DNA from: an uncultured euryarchaeote
Lineage (GTDB): Archaea > Thermoplasmatota > Poseidoniia > Poseidoniales > Thalassarchaeaceae
Direction of reading: 5' to 3'
Length of the DNA stretch: 20,273 bases
Assembly: GCA_937876055.1 (NCBI GenBank)
Contig: CALEIW010000098.1
Location: 1-20,273 of the forward strand
The notes below the pieces were generated by a model. That model made no database searches, was not told the origin of the DNA, and saw only the letters and a program-made list of their open reading frames with translations. This document shows positions 1 through 7,501 of the stretch, in pieces (position 1 is the first letter of the stretch; each line of letters opens with the position of its first letter). A program made the translations under genes and the position numbers.

Positions 1-207
1 ATGGGGTCGGACGGAAACATCAATCTGAGAGATCACAAGAAGGCTGAGGCATTGATCGCCAGATACGGCGAGAAAGGATTTGGATACGCCGGAAATAGCG
101 TACATGATATTCCGGTTTGGAATCATGCAGGACAGGTAATCGTGGTAAATCCCGAGAGAGGTCTATTGGACAAAGTCGGCGACTCAGCAGACCTTGTTTT
201 TGAGTGA
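1..207 (+). CDS. HAD-superfamily phosphatase domain, C-terminal part (5' truncated)
   Basis: This open frame runs in from the left edge and ends at a TGA at 205-207. The first codon happens to be ATG but is probably internal. The segment SDGNINL, then KA, then the stretch FGYAGNSVHDIPVW followed by IVVNP, resembles the last third of HAD phosphatases found as the N-terminal half of bacterial UbiA-type prenyltransferase fusions, where the G-N-S-x-x-D-(I/L)-P-V-W motif carries the late acidic motif that holds the magnesium ion. Here the protein stops shortly after this motif, so no UbiA membrane domain follows. It could be a stand-alone phosphatase or a C-terminal HAD domain; the missing upstream part would decide. 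The following prenyl-chain synthase gene makes a role in polyprenyl lipid metabolism possible, but this is inference. Confidence 0.6.
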   Translation: MGSDGNINLRDHKKAEALIARYGEKGFGYAGNSVHDIPVWNHAGQVIVVNPERGLLDKVGDSADLVFE

Positions 208-213
208 TTTTTT
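208..213 (+). terminator. Possible oligo-T terminator after the HAD gene
   Basis: Six consecutive T residues follow the TGA stop directly. Archaeal RNA polymerase can terminate at such T-runs without a hairpin. There is no supporting stem-loop, so this is weak. Confidence 0.25.
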
Positions 214-275
214 CAATGCCAAATGCGAACCTTTGCCGCCGACGACCTTTAGCGCAGTAGTCATTTGGTTTGGAC

Positions 276-1166
276 ATGGGAAGAACCCGCAGTGGGTTAG
301 GGCGCAGAATTGATGCCCTTGCACACTGGTTATTGCGATGGCGAATTATTGCCACCCCAGCTAGATGGGTTGCGAATTCGCGGCTAGCATGGAGTTTCAT
401 CTCTCGTACTGACAGAATCAGAAGAAATCGACTTCGTGAAAGAGTGGTTTCCTCAGGCCCTGAAATGATGCCAAAGCACATCTCAATGATTATGGATGGA
501 AATCGAAGATTTGCATGGAATCGTTCCTTGCAAACTGAAGCAGGTCACTCTGCTGGAAAGCACAAATTGAAGGAAGTTATGCGTTGGGTTCTCGACCTAG
601 AAATCCCTTACCTAACCGTCTATGCTTTGTCGACTGAGAATCTCTCATCTCGAGATGAAACAGAACTCGAGACGCTATTCGATCTCTATGTATCTGGACT
701 GGAAGAAATTTCACAGGACCCATTGATTCATGATAACAAGGTTCGAGTTCAGGTAGTAGGACGTAAGGAGTTACTTCCTGATAAAGTTCGAGATGCAATC
801 AAAATTGCAGAAGATGCAACCTCGCAGTACAGCGATTTCCTATTCACAGTATGTCTTGCATATGGCGGCAGAGAGGAAATTGTTGATGCGGTCAAGGAAA
901 TTGCCGAGGCCCATGCTTCTGGAACGATTGAACTCGATTCAATCGACCCATCAACTATCTCAAATAGACTCTATACTGCAGATTTACCCGACCCTGATTT
1001 GGTAATCAGGACCTCGGGTGAAGAAAGGGTTTCGAATTTCCTTTTGTGGCAGATAGCGTACTCAGAACTATACTTCTCCGATGTACATTGGCCATCTTTC
1101 GGTCGAAGAGACCTATACGAAGCGATTGAAGATTATCAAATGAGGAAGAGACGCTATGGAAGCTGA
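276..1166 (+). CDS. uppS: Cis-prenyltransferase (polyprenyl diphosphate synthase, UppS family)
   Basis: This enzyme condenses isopentenyl diphosphate units in cis onto an allylic primer, giving the long polyprenyl carrier lipid used for glycan assembly at the membrane. The family signatures are clear, numbered from the ATG at 276: MIMDGNRRFAW near residues 72-82 with the catalytic Asp at 74, a GH-x-x-G around 90, YALSTEN around 116-122, and RTSGEERVSNFLLWQ around 245-259 followed by a WP pair near 272. About 70 residues precede the first motif; they are basic and Trp/Arg-rich, similar to the N-terminal extensions of archaeal members. A TTG at 270 lies in frame and an ATG at 465-467 is a possible but less likely late start, because it would remove the extension. 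In archaea the product is presumably a dolichol-type phosphate precursor. The end overlaps the next gene by 11 bases, suggesting co-transcription. Confidence 0.9.
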   Translation: MGRTRSGLGRRIDALAHWLLRWRIIATPARWVANSRLAWSFISRTDRIRRNRLRERVVSSGPEMMPKHISMIMDGNRRFAWNRSLQTEAGHSAGKHKLKEVMRWVLDLEIPYLTVYALSTENLSSRDETELETLFDLYVSGLEEISQDPLIHDNKVRVQVVGRKELLPDKVRDAIKIAEDATSQYSDFLFTVCLAYGGREEIVDAVKEIAEAHASGTIELDSIDPSTISNRLYTADLPDPDLVIRTSGEERVSNFLLWQIAYSELYFSDVHWPSFGRRDLYEAIEDYQMRKRRYGS

Positions 1167-1620
1167 AGAGAATACCAAGCGTTGTCCTACATGTGGTAGA
1201 GATGGATATCATAGTCCATCGGTTACCGTTGATGCCGTATCGGCAAGAGAAACCGAAAATGGACTCGAATTGCTGATGATAGAACGTGGTCCGGACCCAG
1301 CAGAATGGGAAGGAATGTGGGCATTCCCAGGGGGTTTTGTTGATTATGGAGAAGACCCAGAAGATGCGGTTCTACGTGAATTACAGGAAGAAACCGGCAT
1401 AGAAGGCCAAAATCCTAGAGTTTTGCATGTACTAGGCGCACCGGGTAGAGATCCTCGAAAACACTGTGTGGGTCTTTTCTATCTCGTAGATGCTGATATC
1501 GATACCGAACCGGAAGGGGCGGACGACGCAGTATCTGCTGCATGGGTACCGATTGACGAGCTGACCAAAGATACCGTCGCCGCTGACCACATAGATATCG
1601 TGGATATGCTAAGGGATTGA
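1156..1620 (+). CDS. Nudix hydrolase
   Basis: A 154-residue Nudix hydrolase, expected to cleave a nucleoside diphosphate linked to another moiety, with ADP-ribose or damaged nucleotides as typical substrates. The complete Nudix box GX5EX7REUXEEXGU is visible: Gly60, Glu66, Arg74-Glu75, Glu78-Glu79 and Gly81-Ile82. The N-terminus carries CPTCG at residues 10-14, half of a zinc knuckle; no second Cys pair is seen, so it may bind metal only as a dimer or not at all. The sequence around MWAFPGGFVDYGE resembles the ADP-ribose pyrophosphatase/YjhB-like branch. The exact substrate cannot be read from the sequence. The start lies inside the last codons of the cis-prenyltransferase gene, so the two are likely translated from one message. 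Confidence 0.9.
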   Translation: MEAEENTKRCPTCGRDGYHSPSVTVDAVSARETENGLELLMIERGPDPAEWEGMWAFPGGFVDYGEDPEDAVLRELQEETGIEGQNPRVLHVLGAPGRDPRKHCVGLFYLVDADIDTEPEGADDAVSAAWVPIDELTKDTVAADHIDIVDMLRD

Positions 1621-1661
1621 TGAGGGAATAACCCTATCATCCGAGTTTGACTGGTTTGTGC

Positions 1662-2039
1662 ATGAGTAAGAAGGAACCAATCTATGCAGGCGTAAAACCG
1701 ATGTTTCCATACAATCCTTGTATGGTTGTTGGAGACGATATTTGGGTCGCCGGTCAAATTGGAATTGACGGTGGTGATTCTATGGCTGAACAGGCCGCCA
1801 GCGCATTATCAAAAATCGATGCACTGCTAGGCGAAGCCGGAGCAGATAAAGCAGATTTGGTTATGGTCATGGTGCTGTTAGAAGATATGGCTGAATTTGG
1901 CGAATTTAACGAAGTCTATGCAGCTTGGTTGGAAGGCACTATTCTTCCTGCTCGTGCAGCTTATGGAGTTAGGGAATTACCTGCAGGTGCAAAGGTAGAG
2001 GTCGTGGCTCGAGCAGTACGGGGTTCTGGGTCGAATTAA
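1662..2039 (+). CDS. RidA/YjgF/UK114-family protein (2-iminobutanoate/2-iminopropanoate deaminase-like)
   Basis: A 125-residue RidA-family protein. RidA members form trimers that hydrolyse reactive enamine/imine intermediates released by PLP enzymes. Family features visible here, numbered from the ATG at 1662, are the VAGQIGID segment near 29-36, a central acidic helix, the conserved Arg98 in LPARAAYGV, which contacts the substrate carboxylate, and the C-terminal LPAGAKVEV with Glu113. I chose ATG 1662 rather than a TTG at 1647, because the short N-terminus matches the usual length of the family, about 125-130 residues. It lies 41 bases after the Nudix gene on the same strand, and both could be metabolite-damage-control enzymes. 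Several RidA subfamilies have other or unknown substrates, so the specific reaction is not certain. Confidence 0.87.
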   Translation: MSKKEPIYAGVKPMFPYNPCMVVGDDIWVAGQIGIDGGDSMAEQAASALSKIDALLGEAGADKADLVMVMVLLEDMAEFGEFNEVYAAWLEGTILPARAAYGVRELPAGAKVEVVARAVRGSGSN

Positions 2040-2111
2040 TCCTTCAAGATCCGACTATTCGTTTGCCAAAGCCACGATGGAATGATGAAGGAAAAGTTCT
2101 CCGTCTAATCC

Positions 2112-3494
2112 ATGAGTGTGTTCAAGGCCTACGATATTCGTGGGCTGGCCGGTAGCCAACTGGATGCAGAGTTTGCCCATAGGCTGGGGTCTGCACTGGT
2201 TACTCATGTCGATGCTAAATCAATTGCAGTGGCTCGAGATATTCGTGAATCAGGGCCTGAATTACATCAGGCTTTTTTGCAAGGAATAACCGAAGCAGGT
2301 GCCGATGTTATCGACCTTGGAATTACTACTACTGGAGTCTTATATCGAGCCACTGTGGACTTGTCTGTCGATGCAGCAGTGGCAATTACTGCGAGCCACA
2401 ACCCTCCTGAGTATAACGGATTCAAGATTTGTCGAGGGACTTTACCAATGGCTGGAGAAGAATTGCAGGAACTGAAGGCTACTTTCGATGCTGGTGAATT
2501 CCACAGTGGGTCTGGAACAATAACTGAAATGCCAGAGTTTGAAGAACAAGTATTGCAGACTGTCATGGAAAATGCAGGTATGCCTCAACGTACAATCCGA
2601 ATCGCAATCGACTGTGGTAATGCTGTACCTGGTCCATTGACAGTATCACTAATGCAAAGACTTGGAGTTGAGTTAGTACCAATTTATTGTGAATGGGACA
2701 ATACTTTCCCTAACCATCCTCCTGATCCAACACGCCAGAAGAATATGGCCGATTTATCCAAAGCCGTGGTTGAGAATAATTGCGAATTTGGAATTGGTAT
2801 GGATGGAGATGGAGACCGAATCGGCGTCGTTGATGAGCAAGGCCGATTCATACACCCAGACCGTTTAATGGCGGTAATTGCGGCTGATGTTTTAGTTGAT
2901 CGCCGCGATGGAACAGAGGCGGAGCGTACCGTTTTCTTCGATGTAAAGTGCAGTATGGCACTAGAAGAAGCGATACTAGCTAGCGGCGGAGTACCAAAGA
3001 TGGTGCGTACCGGACACTCATTCATGAAGAGAGAATTGCGAAGTAATCCAGAAGCGGTTATGGCTGGGGAAATGTCAGGCCACTTCTTCCTCCATGATAG
3101 GTGGCCTGGATTCGATTGCTCGCTATACAATGCTGCTCGTTTGCTGGAGATTGTTGGACGTGATTCTTCACCCAAGGATGGTGGGATGAGTTTCTCACAG
3201 AGATTCGCTAACCTACCTGATTACCCTTCGACAGATGAAACAAAAATTCCATTAGTTGCGGGAAGAGAAGAAACTATGGCGGCTGTAGAAGGTTCTTTTG
3301 CAGATATGCAAAAGTCGACTGTGGACGGAATCAGAGTTCGCTATCCTGATGGTTGGTATCTTTGCAGACCCTCGAATACAGAGCCGATTTTAGTAATGCG
3401 AGCAGAAGGTCGAGACGATTCAGCACTGGCAGCAATTATTGAGGACGTTAACTCCCGAATTGGTCATATGCTGGATTTGAGTAACCTCAGATGA
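2112..3494 (+). CDS. Phosphomannomutase/phosphoglucomutase (alpha-D-phosphohexomutase family)
   Basis: A full-length, 460-residue phosphohexomutase that interconverts hexose 1- and 6-phosphates, feeding nucleotide-sugar synthesis for glycans. All four functional segments are present: the phosphoserine loop AITASHNP with Ser95, the magnesium loop DGDGDR with Asp231, Asp233 and Asp235, the sugar-binding loop GEMSGH at 319-324, and the phosphate-binding loop RPSNTEP at 419-425. The GEMSGH form is common to phosphomannomutase and phosphoglucomutase enzymes, so the preferred sugar is not decided; GlmM-type activity is also conceivable. The start is an ATG at 2112, 72 bases after the RidA-like gene. 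Its TGA ends exactly one base before the opposing gene's stop codon begins. Confidence 0.93.
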   Translation: MSVFKAYDIRGLAGSQLDAEFAHRLGSALVTHVDAKSIAVARDIRESGPELHQAFLQGITEAGADVIDLGITTTGVLYRATVDLSVDAAVAITASHNPPEYNGFKICRGTLPMAGEELQELKATFDAGEFHSGSGTITEMPEFEEQVLQTVMENAGMPQRTIRIAIDCGNAVPGPLTVSLMQRLGVELVPIYCEWDNTFPNHPPDPTRQKNMADLSKAVVENNCEFGIGMDGDGDRIGVVDEQGRFIHPDRLMAVIAADVLVDRRDGTEAERTVFFDVKCSMALEEAILASGGVPKMVRTGHSFMKRELRSNPEAVMAGEMSGHFFLHDRWPGFDCSLYNAARLLEIVGRDSSPKDGGMSFSQRFANLPDYPSTDETKIPLVAGREETMAAVEGSFADMQKSTVDGIRVRYPDGWYLCRPSNTEPILVMRAEGRDDSALAAIIEDVNSRIGHMLDLSNLR

Positions 3495-4037
3495 TTACTC
3501 CATTCCGCCATCGGTTAACATTAGTGGTATTGCTACAATTATACCACAAATAGCATAACAGAAAATACCGCAAACTCCAGATCCTACGCCCATTACGGCA
3601 CCAAAACCACCTGTATCTGCAGTATCCATGGCATTACCTTGAATTGTAGATATTACAATCGAAGAAATCCAAGCAATAGCAAATGCCCCAAACATAAGCC
3701 AAATACCTTTTTTCTGGTATTGAGTAATCTGATAACCAGCGAAAATAGAAATTACTCCCACTATAATTGAAGATAGTATGGCCACAACAAAATATTCTGT
3801 CGGATAGCTTATCGGATTCCCTTCAAGATCCGTCGCTCCAAAATCCGACAGCAGGGTTAGTGGCGATCCGAGTAAATTGAACGCTCCCCAGATGATAACC
3901 AGTATCCCAATTACCTTTGCAGCTTGGTTCTTCTGAACTGGGTAATTCGGACCAGTGTTGACGAATACTCTTCCCGCATCTACTACTGTTGGTTCTGTTG
4001 TACCTTCCAGTGTGCCGGAGTTTTGCTCTTCTTCCAT
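3495..4037 (-). CDS. Small four-helix membrane protein, function unknown
   Basis: I do not recognise this 180-residue protein. It has an acidic, Thr/Glu-rich cytoplasm-like N-terminus of about 38 residues, then four hydrophobic segments near residues 42-62, 82-103, 111-132 and 148-174. The last segment is Gly-rich with a cluster of Cys (GVCGIFCYAICG). There is no signal peptide at the start, and no enzymatic motif. The ORF has a clean ATG at 4035-4037, codon use like its neighbours and hydrophobic spans separated by polar turns, so it is very likely a real gene. It sits 48 bases downstream of phosphoglycerate kinase on the same strand and is tail-to-tail with the hexomutase gene, with no spacer. 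Nothing here links it to either neighbour's reaction. Confidence 0.75.
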   Translation of the reverse strand: MEEEQNSGTLEGTTEPTVVDAGRVFVNTGPNYPVQKNQAAKVIGILVIIWGAFNLLGSPLTLLSDFGATDLEGNPISYPTEYFVVAILSSIIVGVISIFAGYQITQYQKKGIWLMFGAFAIAWISSIVISTIQGNAMDTADTGGFGAVMGVGSGVCGIFCYAICGIIVAIPLMLTDGGME

Positions 4038-4085
4038 ACCTAATTCTAATCGCTCAGGGCTGATTAGTATTTTGGCGGAATTTCT

Positions 4086-5333
4086 CTAACGAAACTTTTC
4101 TGCAGAATGTTCCAGTGCTTCGATAACCGGCATTCTATCTCCACAAAGCATCTGCAGACAGGCTCCTCCACCGGTGCTATTGTGTGATACTTTGTCTGCA
4201 ACTCCTCGAGAGTTCACTAACGCACTGGTATGACCACCGCCTACAATTGTCATGGCTTGAGTTTCGGTACACATGTTAAGAATCTCAATTGTTCCAAAGG
4301 CAAAGGCGGGCTTCTCAAAGTAACTAGCAGGTCCATTCCATAGAATGCAGCCCGCTTGCATCAATATGGGCCTTAATTGCATTAGAGTCTCCACTCCAAT
4401 ATCGTAAATTGGATGTGGAACTGGAAGTTCCTTAACGGTAAGTCCCACTCTTTCTTCGTCTATTTCCACAGCAACATCCGTGGGGACTAAGAGTAAATCC
4501 GAATGATTCGCTACTAGTGTGCTAGCCATTTCCCAAGCGATATCGAAATCGTCTCCTAATGTTCCTCGGATAAATTCCTTATTTCCTTCTCCGATATCAA
4601 TGCCTTGAGCCCAGAGAACCATGTTTCCAACCACCCCGACAAAGGCAATCGTATCGACTACTCCTCGATTGATTAGATTCTGAGCTACTCGGAACGAATC
4701 ATCCGCCTTAGCCCCGCCGAGGATTGCAACGTATGGTCGCGGCGGGTTTGTAACGGCAGTTTGTAGGGCATTAATCTCTCGTTGCATCAAGCGCCCTGCG
4801 ATACAGGGCAAATCATCTGCAAAACCCGTCAAAGTGGGAGAATTACGATGTGCTGCGGCGAAGGCGTCAGTAACATAGGCATCAAATTCAGGAGCTAGAT
4901 TCAAGACGATTTGAGATATTCGTAATTCATCCAATTCTGCCTTCTTTAGGGAAATTTCTTCGTTGTGCATTCTTACATTGTCCAAGCATAGAATCTCCCC
5001 ATTTTGCAAACTTCGAATAGCATCTATCGCTTCTTTACCACAGACATCAGGAACAAAACGAATAGGTCGGCCAAGAATTCTGCCAAGTCTTTCTGCATGA
5101 CCTGAAAGATCTGTGAAATCATCTTTACCGGGCCTAGACTGATGCCCAAGAATCACAACTTTAGATTCGGAAAGGTCAGCTATAGTAGGTAGAATCGCCC
5201 TAAGTCTTCCATCATCTAGGAAGGCACCAGTCTCTGGATGAAGAGGTGAATTAATGTCGACGCGATATAGCACACGCTTACCGCTTAGGTGAATATCGTC
5301 CAAGGATAGAACGTCTTTCACGATGTGCGCCAC
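4086..5333 (-). CDS. pgk: Phosphoglycerate kinase
   Basis: A 415-residue phosphoglycerate kinase of the archaeal type, converting 1,3-bisphosphoglycerate and ADP to 3-phosphoglycerate and ATP, or the reverse in gluconeogenesis. Visible motifs include RVDINSP near 24-30 (the family's RVDxNxP), DDGRLRA at 40-46, GHQSRPG at 63-69 (archaeal version of SHxGRP), DNVR at 118-121, DAFAAAHR, LGGAKADDS, WNGPASYFE and GGGHT at 365-369, the archaeal equivalent of GGGDT. The start is a GTG at 5331-5333; a second in-frame GTG encodes Val5. No ATG exists upstream in a sensible place. The next gene is divergent, with 87 bases between the two chosen starts. Confidence in function is very high; the start is moderately sure. 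Confidence 0.95.
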   Translation of the reverse strand: MAHIVKDVLSLDDIHLSGKRVLYRVDINSPLHPETGAFLDDGRLRAILPTIADLSESKVVILGHQSRPGKDDFTDLSGHAERLGRILGRPIRFVPDVCGKEAIDAIRSLQNGEILCLDNVRMHNEEISLKKAELDELRISQIVLNLAPEFDAYVTDAFAAAHRNSPTLTGFADDLPCIAGRLMQREINALQTAVTNPPRPYVAILGGAKADDSFRVAQNLINRGVVDTIAFVGVVGNMVLWAQGIDIGEGNKEFIRGTLGDDFDIAWEMASTLVANHSDLLLVPTDVAVEIDEERVGLTVKELPVPHPIYDIGVETLMQLRPILMQAGCILWNGPASYFEKPAFAFGTIEILNMCTETQAMTIVGGGHTSALVNSRGVADKVSHNSTGGGACLQMLCGDRMPVIEALEHSAEKFR

Positions 5334-5420
5334 CAGCAGGCGTCTTTTGATAATGATGGAGATAGGTCGCCTCAGAACTCCCCCCCAATGCCTTTGTGTC
5401 TCTGCCGTAGTGGCGAGTTG

Positions 5421-6677
5421 ATGGCGTGGGATGCGGAGCGACTTACCGGCCCAGATGGGGAAGACTGGCGAGTGCCGGTTACTGAATTGGAAGAGCGCCG
5501 TAGTCGCTTGTCGTCGGCACTTGCAGAAACTGGTTTTGAGTCGGCCCTAATCGATGACCCAGTGGAACTCTACTGGTTGACTGGTGGTAGACAAAACGGT
5601 ATGATTCTCATCGGGGCTGAGGGGTCGGATATTGAGAACACCCATTGGGTTCGAAAATCACTGAGAAGAGCGAAATTTGAATCGGGGGGCGATAATGCTC
5701 CGGACCCGATTACTGCTCAGCCAAGGATGAGGCAAATGACGGATGCACTCCGTTCACTTGGCGCAACTTCTGCGCCTGCTATGTTGGCTGGAAAAATGCC
5801 TCATGATAGGTGGCAGTACTTCTCTGGAAGAATGTCCGCACTAGGTGAAATGCAGGATGCGACTTACCTAATGTACGGTTTGCGGGAAACAAAATCTGCT
5901 TGGGAGCTTGAAATGCTGCGAGAAAGCGGACGAATAAATCGAGAAATGTTTGAAGCAGTTAGAGAAGTTGGCGGAGAAGGGCGTAGCGAATTAGAAATGG
6001 CTGCTGCTGCCGATGAAGTTAGTCGAGCAGCAGGATTTGGAGGTCGCATTAGGATGAGGCGATGGCCGATGGATTGCGACCGAGTTGTAATCGCTGCAGG
6101 AAGATCCGGAGCCGTTCCATCATACTTCGATTCGGCTATCGGTGGGTTAGGAGCAAGTCCAATCTCTTCACTGGGTGCTGGCCATGCAAAAGTCGTGGCC
6201 GGCGAGCCTGTTATCGTCGATATCGTTCATCTACATCGTGGATATGTTTCAGATTGTACGAGAATGTTCTGCGCAGGTCGACTCGATGAAGAATCCGTTA
6301 GTAAATTGAATGATATGGCCGAGATTAGGAACTCAGTTGTTGCAAGTCTTGGAAGAGGAGACTATTGTTCAGAGGCATGGAGAATTGGTAGTGCAATGGC
6401 CGAAGAAATGGGCTACTCTGAACATCTTATGGGAATGCCACCTGAACAAGCAGTTTTCCTGGGTCATTCAGTAGGATTAGAGCTCGATGAAACTCCTGTT
6501 ATCGCCGATCGCTTCGATAGAGAACTCCCAATTGGAGGAACAATGGCGATTGAACCTAAGGTGATCTATGACTCAGGGGCTATTGGAACTGAGGATACAT
6601 TTGCTCGAACTCCAGATGGGATGGAATGCCTGACTATGGGAGATTCATGGGGCCTGCTTACGGAGTGGGACGCATGA
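5421..6677 (+). CDS. M24-family metallopeptidase (Xaa-Pro aminopeptidase/prolidase-like)
   Basis: A 418-residue member of the creatinase/prolidase fold, predicted to cleave N-terminal residues or dipeptides preceding proline using two metal ions. The five metal ligands of the family are in order and correctly spaced, numbered from ATG 5421: Asp267 in VIVDIVHLHRGY, Asp278 in SDCTRMF, His349 in LGHSVGLELDE, Glu378 in AIEPKV and Glu391 in GTEDTF. The linker GLRETKSAWELEMLRESG is also typical. The N-terminal part is the usual creatinase-like domain. The reading frame stays open back to a GTG at 5325, and an ATG lies at 5388, but the extra residues look non-conserved and would overlap the phosphoglycerate kinase start. 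The GHSVGLELDE form lacks the second His of prolidases in the usual place, so true proline specificity is unproven. Confidence 0.85.
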   Translation: MAWDAERLTGPDGEDWRVPVTELEERRSRLSSALAETGFESALIDDPVELYWLTGGRQNGMILIGAEGSDIENTHWVRKSLRRAKFESGGDNAPDPITAQPRMRQMTDALRSLGATSAPAMLAGKMPHDRWQYFSGRMSALGEMQDATYLMYGLRETKSAWELEMLRESGRINREMFEAVREVGGEGRSELEMAAAADEVSRAAGFGGRIRMRRWPMDCDRVVIAAGRSGAVPSYFDSAIGGLGASPISSLGAGHAKVVAGEPVIVDIVHLHRGYVSDCTRMFCAGRLDEESVSKLNDMAEIRNSVVASLGRGDYCSEAWRIGSAMAEEMGYSEHLMGMPPEQAVFLGHSVGLELDETPVIADRFDRELPIGGTMAIEPKVIYDSGAIGTEDTFARTPDGMECLTMGDSWGLLTEWDA

Positions 6678-6967
6678 GCCGAGTCAAAAAAACGGCTCAG
6701 AAGCGGCTTGCACGATTACTACGCGGAAGAACTGAACCTCATGGAATTGAGATTACCAATGAATCAATACTGAAGGGTGTTGAAGTTGATGATTCTGGAA
6801 TTGTCCAGTTGTGGATACAACCAACACGAGCACATTGCCCGTGTTGTATAAACGACCTGATGGAGCTTCGCTCTGAAATAAATCAACAGAAAGGAGTTCT
6901 TGCATGTCATATCGAAGTTGTTGGTGTACCTCAGGCAGATAGATGGACTGCTGCGATTAATGAATAA
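6674..6967 (+). CDS. DUF59/MIP18-like small protein, possible Fe-S cluster maintenance factor
   Basis: A 97-residue protein whose start ATG overlaps the preceding peptidase stop as ATGA, a strong sign of translational coupling. After a basic N-terminal helix of about 25 residues the sequence follows the DUF59 (MIP18/PaaD) pattern: ILKGVEVDDSG at 32-42, a beta strand QLWIQPT at 45-51, then AHCPCC at 53-58, a helix, and the strand GVLACHIEVVGVP at 74-86. DUF59 proteins help load or repair Fe-S clusters, and the Cys after the second strand (Cys55 here) is the conserved one. Cys57, Cys58 and Cys78 are additional. The similarity is recognisable but not strong, so a distinct lineage-specific family is possible. 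A longer frame from 6626 lies inside the peptidase gene and is unlikely to be used. Confidence 0.6.
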   Translation: MSRVKKTAQKRLARLLRGRTEPHGIEITNESILKGVEVDDSGIVQLWIQPTRAHCPCCINDLMELRSEINQQKGVLACHIEVVGVPQADRWTAAINE

Positions 6968-6971
6968 GTCG

Positions 6972-7334
6972 TCAAATCCAGACGTCATTATCCGCTTTGA
7001 GTTCACTGTCAGCATCTCCGGTATTCACTACACCACGAGGTTCGACTAGCATAACTTTGCATTCAGATTCTGCGTATGGTTTGTGTTCGATACCTTTGGG
7101 AACCACAAGCATCTCACCCTCGTTGAGTTGAACTGTTTCGTTCTCAAACTCGATATTCATGCTACCCTCAATTACGATGAAAACTTCATCGGTATCTGGA
7201 TGATTATGCCAGACAAATTCCCCTTGGATTTTCACTAATTTGAATTGATAATCGTTTAATTCGGCAATAACTTTTGGCGACCAATGGTCAGAAAATTTGC
7301 CCAGTTTTTCTTTCAGGTTAATCGTATCCATCAT
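6972..7334 (-). CDS. Cupin-domain protein
   Basis: A 120-residue single cupin domain. The first cupin motif is seen as HNHPDTDEVF with His43, His45 and Glu50, followed by VIEGSMNIEF; the second motif is VVPKGIEHKP with His84. These three His and one Glu are the metal-binding set. Small cupins of this kind include sugar isomerases, dioxygenases and binding proteins, and the metal and substrate cannot be read here; the short form suggests a sensor, isomerase or small-molecule-binding role. The start is ATG 7334 or the adjacent ATG 7331. It overlaps the stop of the 53-residue membrane protein gene as ATGA, so the two are very likely translated together. It is convergent with the DUF59-like gene, with only four bases between stops. 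Confidence 0.85.
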   Translation of the reverse strand: MMDTINLKEKLGKFSDHWSPKVIAELNDYQFKLVKIQGEFVWHNHPDTDEVFIVIEGSMNIEFENETVQLNEGEMLVVPKGIEHKPYAESECKVMLVEPRGVVNTGDADSELKADNDVWI

Positions 7335-7492
7335 TCTTCACTCTCCAATTTACTATCACGTTTCCATCTTCGTGCTTTACGATCCTCTACTTCTACAAGT
7401 TTCGCACGAAGGCGTGTGTAGAGAAACCATACAGCAATTCCTACCCCTACAAAATTGAAGATAACTAAGAAGAGAAATTCTTGGTCGTCCAT
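7331..7492 (-). CDS. 53-residue single-span membrane protein, function unknown
   Basis: A small gene too short for many gene finders. It begins with an ATG at 7490-7492 and ends with TGA at 7331-7333, overlapping the cupin start by four bases. The product starts MDDQEFLF, continues with one strongly hydrophobic segment of about 20 residues (FLVIFNFVGVGIAVWFLYT, residues 8-26), and ends in a charged basic/acidic tail with RLRAKLVEVEDRKARRWKRD. This is the layout of a single-pass membrane anchor with a positive cytoplasmic side. The gene begins 9 bases after the ferredoxin stop, so ferredoxin, this gene and the cupin form a tight three-gene unit. I do not recognise a family. It might tether a partner protein to the membrane. 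The coupled position and clean topology are the reasons to believe it is real. Confidence 0.6.
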   Translation of the reverse strand: MDDQEFLFLVIFNFVGVGIAVWFLYTRLRAKLVEVEDRKARRWKRDSKLESEE

Positions 7493-7501
7493 AATAACAC
7501 A

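Noticed and set aside
20..481. A minus-strand frame of 153 codons near the left edge
   Set aside because: It spans two plus-strand genes and their spacer, has an Arg-rich low-complexity look and no motif.
2684..3175. A minus-strand frame of 163 codons opposite the hexomutase gene
   Set aside because: It is rich in Ser and has no recognisable motif, and the opposite strand encodes the intact magnesium and sugar loops of the hexomutase.
5325..5420. An N-terminal extension of the M24 peptidase to the GTG at 5325
   Set aside because: It would overlap the divergent phosphoglycerate kinase start and adds a Ser/Pro/Cys-rich segment unlike M24 N-termini. The ATG at 5421 fits better.
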